From: Tolypocladium sp. Sup5 PDA-1
Lineage: Eukaryota; Ascomycota; Sordariomycetes; Hypocreales; Ophiocordycipitaceae
Direction of reading: 5' to 3'
DNA: 64,000 bases
Assembly: GCA_000750105.3 (NCBI GenBank)
Contig: JPHH03000019.1
Coordinates: 186,001-250,000, forward strand
Shown in pieces: positions 59,001-64,000 of this stretch. A program made the translations under genes and the position numbers. The notes under the pieces are model-generated. The model had not been told where the DNA came from. It made no database searches and saw only the letters and a list, made by a program, of their open reading frames with translations. Within the stretch, counting starts at the first letter, position 1. Each line of letters starts with the position of its first letter.

Positions 59001-61662
59001 CTCCCAATATCGCAATTGTTTTCTCTGGACAAGGCGGTCTTTATGCTGGCGCTGGAGCTCAGCTCTTCAGAACCTTTCCGCCGTTTCGCGATCTTATCCT
59101 GCAGTTCGACCGCACGGCCCGTCAACTCGGCTTTCCGTCGGTCATCTCCGCCGTTGTCGACAATGATGGTGATATCTCGTGTCCAGTCGTCTCGCAGCTC
59201 TCGATTGTGGTCCTCCAGCTAGCGCTAGCGAAGTTCTGGGAGCTCTTGGGCATCAAACCGAGCGTTGTGCTAGGTCACAGCCTTGGCGAATATGCTGCCC
59301 TGGTGGTAGCAGGAGTACTCTCCGTCGCAGACGCGATATTCTTGGTGGGCAAGCGAGCAGAGCTCCTTGTCGAAAACTGTGAAGCAAACACGCACAGCAT
59401 GTTGGCAGTCCGTGCCACTGCGGCCGACATCGCGAACCATTCAGGGGGGCACATTTACGAAGTCTCATGCCTCAATGGCAGAACGGATACCGTCATCAGC
59501 GGCCCGCGGGAGGAGATAGAGGGCGTTCGCCAATTTCTCGAAGCCAACGGTTTCAAGTGTTGTCAGCTTGAAGTACCGTTTGCTTTCCATTCGGCACAGC
59601 TGGATCCAATTCTGGATAGCTTTGAGAAGATTGCTGAGCACGTCACCTTCAAGCCCCCTAGTGTTCTAGTCGTCTCACCGCTTCTCGGACAATGCGTCTT
59701 TGATGGCAACACTCTGAACGAAACATATCTGCGACGAGCTTCGCGGGAGCCGGTTGATTTCGTCAGCGCCCTTGACGCTGCAGCGCGCATGAAGGCAACT
59801 GATGAACGAACTGTCTGGCTCGAGATTGGCCCGCATCCTGTTTGCACGGCGTTTGTTGGCAACCATATGCCAGACACGCTGGTCTTTCCGTCATTTCGTC
59901 GCAAGGAAGACAATATCACGACAATCACAAACACCCTGGCTGGTTTGTGTTGCCAGGGCGTCCCAATTTGCTGGAATGAGTACTTCCGGCCGTTTGAGAA
60001 GGCACACACTCTGCTGCATCTGGGGAACTATCACTGGAATGCAAACAATTACTGGATCCAATACTCGGAAACTTCGACTTTGGAAAAAGCTCATGCGAAG
60101 AATCGCACAAAGCCTCCGCTTGCCCTAGCGGACAAGGCTGTATCATCCTTTAGGAGCTCCTCTGTTCAGAATATCATCTCTGAAGACATCCAAGGCTCCA
60201 TTGGCAAGATCACGGCAATTTCTGACATGAAACATCAAGAATTTTTGGATGCGGTCAAGGGTCATACGCTAAATGGACTCGGCGTAGTCACCGGGGTAAG
60301 TTCAATCTCCGCCCGGGTCTCCGCAGCTGTGGCAATATGGCTAACAATTACCAGAGCATCTGGGTAGATATGGCCCTGACTATTGGAGAGTACTTATACA
60401 AGCTTATGGTTGCGGGAGCCAAAGTGGTGCCCATGAATGTTTCCAACCTGCAGGTTCTCGAATCCCGAATTGTGCGAGGAGAACCAGGCAAACCTCAACT
60501 GCTGCAAATTGAAGCGGAAATGGACCTGCCAACCAAAGCTTCGACCATCAGATGGTACAACATCGGGGATGACGGAAACCGGTCTGAGCATTCATTTGCG
60601 TCTGCCTGTATTCTCTACGAAGATACGAACACTTGGCAAAGGGACTGGCGCAGAATCTCGCATCTCCTGGAAGATCGGATCATGACTTTGTCCCAGATGG
60701 CTACCGACGGCGTTGCGAACAAACTGTCTCGCAACATGATCTACAACCTATTCAAGAACGTTGTCGACTACTCCGATAGGTACCGCGGCATGCAGTCAGT
60801 GGTCTTGAACGGATACGAAGCCTTTGCAGACATTGAACTGGATTCGGACAGGCACGGAACGTGGCATACGCCTCCGCACTGGATCGACAGTGTGTTCCAG
60901 CTTGCCGGCTTTGTCATGAACGGTAGCGATGCTTCGAACACGCGGGACTTCTTTTACATTACGCCGGGTTGGTCGGACCTCCGCATGATCAAGCCGCTCG
61001 ACTCCAGTGTCAAATACCGTAGCTATGTACGGATGTTTGCGGACGAAGCTGAGCCCGGCACATTTCTTGGAGATATCTACGCCCTCCATGGAGATGAAGT
61101 CGTGGGCATGTGCGGCAACATCAAGTTTAAGCAAGTCCCGCGTGTGCTAATGAATAGCTTATTCAACAAAACCGAGTCTAGGAGTCAGACTGGCAAACCG
61201 CCCAGAGGTAAGCCGCAGATGTCGCGGCAAAAGTCACTAGAAATATGTGCCAAAGGCGTCTCGGCTGTAGTGACTACTACACTTCCAAAGGCTGTACCAA
61301 GGCATATCGTTGCCATACCGACAGCAACGACGATACAAGATACAGTAACAGAAAGAAGATACACCACCCATGAGGCACCCGAGCTGACTGAGAACGCAAC
61401 TCCTACGACCCCAGATTTCTCACGGGCGGAAGAAAGCCCTGTGGTGTCGAGCTGCCTGAAGCTGATTGCCCGCGAAACAGGTTTAGACGTGAATCAACTT
61501 GCGGAGGATGCATCGTTTAGTGAGCTAGGTATAAACTCTCTCATGTCTCTTGTCTTGTCAGAGAAATTCCAGGCAGAGCTCGACATCGAAGTCAAGAGCT
61601 CCATCTTTCTTGAATGCGCCACGGTGCAAGAGTTGACAGACTGGCTCAGGCAGTACCATTGA
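56019..61662 (+). CDS. non-reducing polyketide synthase SAT-KS-AT-PT-ACP (no TE)
   Basis: Five exons: 56019..56374, 56436..56736, 56799..57596, 57659..60295 and 60355..61662, giving 1799 residues. The SAT starter-unit domain (~1-390) has the Cys of ETCLAG and the His of GGLCH. KS (~404-830): Cys576 in VDTACSSG, His711 in HGTGT, and NIGHGE. AT: Ser1026 in GHSLGE. PT: His1354 in GHTLNG and Asp1542 in HWIDSVFQLAG. A single ACP near the end: Ser1759 in LGINSLMSL, where the usual Asp before Ser is Asn. There is no thioesterase, so release needs a partner in trans or spontaneous cyclisation, as in griseofulvin synthase GsfA and the anthraquinone/benzophenone synthases. The second intron has a weak donor (GTTCGT), but its removal restores ISHVDKGSVGV. 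All active residues are present. Product: an aromatic polyketide; exact chain length cannot be read. Confidence 0.93.
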
Positions 61663-62435
61663 CGGGGGTCAAGTGGACTGTTGTTATATTCGGCGTATGT
61701 ATTTGATATGGGTTAACTAAAAGTTGGGAGGTATAAATTTTATTAGATAAATAACGTTAGCTCTTATAAGTACAGCGTCTATTAGTAAGGGGTCTTGACT
61801 CTTGGGATTAATGAGTGATTATGAAAGAATGCTGTGCTTCCTACTACTGCTTATGTCTATAGAGCGCTCTATTAAATTGCTACGACTCTTACTCGGTACC
61901 GCACTCGAATAGCCGCAATGTCGAGGCAATTATCGCCCCTAAGGAGCACAGGCATATAAATTAAATGATATTATAATAGCTAAGGTCGTACGTCGTGATT
62001 GAGTTGCTGTGAATTGTTAGTCGTACTAATATAGAAGCAAAGCAGTCGATCTCGCTGACTAACGATAGTAGCCAGCTTCGGGTTCGCACAGTGCCAGGGA
62101 CCCTAGAACAATTAAGAGTGCGGTTTGTTTTATTAGGCCCTACCTTCGTACTTCGTACCAAAGCTGTTCAAGCTGACTGAGACGTTTGAGCTAAGCCTAT
62201 TGGGGCGGCGTTGAGTGAAGCTAAAGTTTACGTCACGATTAGCAAGCTGCGGGCCGCCCGTGATCCCCCCCGCTCGCGGTAAACAGCGGGAGTTGACGGG
62301 AGGTTTGCGAGCTCCGAATCATTAGGTCAGGATCTTGTCACCCAAGAGGATCAATAAGCAGAAACTGGACAGTCTCCAGGAGCTAGGTATAATCTACGGC
62401 TGTGATTCCGCAGGGCTACGGTAGGGCTGCTTGCA
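61663..62435. other. TA-rich gene-free stretch
   Basis: Dense in TA dinucleotides up to about 62160, with no coding frame of note, unlike the GC-balanced genes on either side. This may be a mutated (RIP-like) transposon remnant or a cluster boundary. No terminal repeats were identified. Confidence 0.45.
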
Positions 62436-62440
62436 TATAA
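62436..62440 (+). promoter_or_regulatory. TATA box of the GST gene
   Basis: GCATATAAGAGC lies ~185 bp upstream of the preferred start (62622) and only ~11 bp upstream of an in-frame ATG at 62451. Transcripts from this box would normally begin beyond 62451. Confidence 0.45.
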
Positions 62441-62621
62441 GAGCTCGTCAATGAACGTTCACCGGCTGAGCAGACTCGCCTTTAGAAGCGTCAACAGCTT
62501 GCACAACGCCCGAACGCATCACCTCCCGCTGTACTCAACTTGGACGAACAGCACGACTAGTTTACAGAGCCATTCTACTCTTTACAAACACTCGCATATT
62601 CCCATCCACACTCAAGTCAGA

Positions 62622-63875
62622 ATGGTAAGAGAGACTGCCGGTCCTTGCTACGAGCGGGGTTGCTAACAGCAGAGCAGGCGAGCTCTGGCAAATTCACCGA
62701 CTGGGTCAAGCCCGGCGACAAGTCTGGCGAATTTAAGCGTCAGGTCAGCTCGTTCCGCGACTGGATCTCGCGCGAGAGCGGTGCAAAGTACCCGCCCGAA
62801 AAGGGACGGTACCACCTCTACGTCAGCTATGCATGCCCTTGGGTAAGCTCGCCCCCATCAAGCAACAAGTTGAATGAGACATGTGTACTGACAAGTGGAC
62901 AGGCCCATCGGACCCTGATTACGAGGAAGCTCAAGGGTCTCGAGGACTTCATCTCGTACTCCGTCGTCCACTGGCACCTCGGCCAGGGCGGCTGGCGCTT
63001 TGTGACCAAGGACGAGAAGGAGCCTGGCGAGAACGTCGTCCCGGACCCGATAGAGGGCCACGAGGCCTTCACGCACCTCCGCGAGGTGTACTTTGAGTCG
63101 GAAAAGGACTACGAGGGGCGGTTCACTGTCCCGGTCCTGTACGACAAGAAGACGAAGCGCATTGTGAGCAACGAGAGCAGCGAGATTATCCGCATGCTGG
63201 GAACCGAGGTGAGCCACAATTGAGAGGCTGTGAGAGTGAGAAAGATACTGACGTGCCTTGCAGTTTGACGATTTGATCGAAGCCAAGTACCACTCCGTGT
63301 CGCTGTACCCGGAGAGCCTGCGCAGCCAGATTGACGAGACCAACACCTGGACGTACGACCTCATCAACAACGGCGTCTACAAGTCGGGATTTGCGACGAC
63401 CGCCGAGGCATACGAGCGCAACGTCGTCGCGCTGTTCGAGGCGCTCGACAAGGCCGAGAAGCACCTGAGCGCGCAAAAGGACGGACCGTACTACTTTGGC
63501 AAGGCCATCACCGAGGCCGACATTCGCCTGTAAGCCTCCTCTCCCTCCCACGTCTTTGAAGACCCAGCATGGCTGACTGACCTTGTCAGGTACGTGACGC
63601 TCGTGCGCTTCGACCCCGTGTACGTGCAGCACTTCAAGTGCAACATCCGCGACATCCGCTCGGGCTACCCGGCGCTGCACCGGTGGATGCGCAGCCTGTA
63701 CTGGGACCACGCGGCGTTCAAGGAGACGACGCAGTTTGAGCACATCAAGTGGCACTACACGCGGAGCCACACCCAGATCAACCCCCTGGCGATTACGCCC
63801 GTGGGGCCGCTGCCGCACATCCTGCCGCTGGAGGAGGAGGTTCCTGCTGTGAAGGCGGCGGGAGGGAAGCTGTAA
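62622..63875 (+). CDS. glutathionyl-hydroquinone reductase-type GST (xi class, ECM4-like)
   Basis: Exons 62622..62624 (Met only), 62678..62842, 62903..63208, 63264..63529 and 63590..63875 give 341 residues. The fold matches the YqjG/ECM4 group: FTDWVKPGDKSGEFKRQVSS, catalytic Cys54 in YACPWAHRTLI, VVHWHLGQGGWRF, RFTVPVLYDKKTKRIVSNES, YFGKAITEADIRL|YVTLVRFDPVY and CNIRDIRSGYPALHRWMRSL. Known activity: glutathione-dependent reduction of glutathionyl-quinones, protecting against quinones. Adjacency to an aromatic PKS is suggestive, but these are housekeeping genes in most fungi. The 60-nt second intron is a multiple of three. An in-frame ATG at 62451 would add a 57-residue Arg/Ser-rich mitochondrial-like presequence (MNVHRLSRLAFRSVNSLHNA); the TATA position argues against its use. 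Confidence 0.9.
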
Positions 63876-64000
63876 GAAGACGAGGTCGTGGAAGAGTTGT
63901 TGGAGGAACACAGGATGTATGTCTCTTGAGTAGTTCTCGCGGGCAAAGTTGGACGTCGATGGCTGGATCTGGCCCTGACCACGTGTGACGTTCATCCGTA

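Overview
The window is nuclear DNA of a filamentous ascomycete. Short introns (about 48-90 nt, GT-AG, often with a CTAAC/CTGAC branch site) interrupt most genes. The gene set (NACHT-WD40 NLR, SIT-type siderophore transporter, F-box families, non-reducing PKS) fits a Sordariomycete, most likely Hypocreales; this placement is inference from gene content. No tRNA, rRNA, CRISPR array or intact transposon was found. All exon joins were worked out by hand from splice signals and protein continuity.

Left part (1-22.6 kb): the 3' part of a SAC3/GANP-domain gene; an MFS siderophore-iron transporter with GATA sites upstream; a 1541-residue NACHT/WD40 NLR on the minus strand; a long gene-poor stretch ending in a CT-rich leader for a Bem1-type polarity scaffold; a small conserved fungal membrane protein; an intracellular DPP5-like S9 peptidase; and a DUF1857/AtaL-like protein.

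Middle accessory block (22.5-30.1 kb): a tandem segmental duplication. It holds three F-box-like paralogues, all with lesions, and a small spliced minus-strand gene not visible as one long reading frame. A second, truncated copy of that gene keeps its frame, exon lengths and intron position. The repeated block also carries a scar of the DUF1857 gene's 3' end.

Right-middle part (31-52 kb): a GMC oxidoreductase, a secreted metallophosphatase, an F-box protein with a C-terminal membrane segment, exonuclease V (EXO5), a DUF3632-like protein, a decayed second ferrochelatase (HEM15) copy, a divergent pair (C2H2 zinc-finger protein and DUF7580-like protein), ubiquitin-activating enzyme E1 (UBA1) and a short-chain dehydrogenase.

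Right end (52.5-64 kb): remains of a secondary-metabolite cluster. A structurally intact non-reducing PKS (SAT-KS-AT-PT-ACP, no thioesterase) lies beside two degraded tailoring genes, an O-methyltransferase missing its N-terminal domain and a flavin-dependent halogenase missing its FAD half. PKS without TE plus halogenase plus O-methyltransferase is the set known from griseofulvin-type and related chlorinated aromatic polyketide clusters. Here the core enzyme survived while the decorating enzymes decayed. A glutathionyl-hydroquinone-reductase-like GST closes the window after a TA-rich, gene-free stretch.
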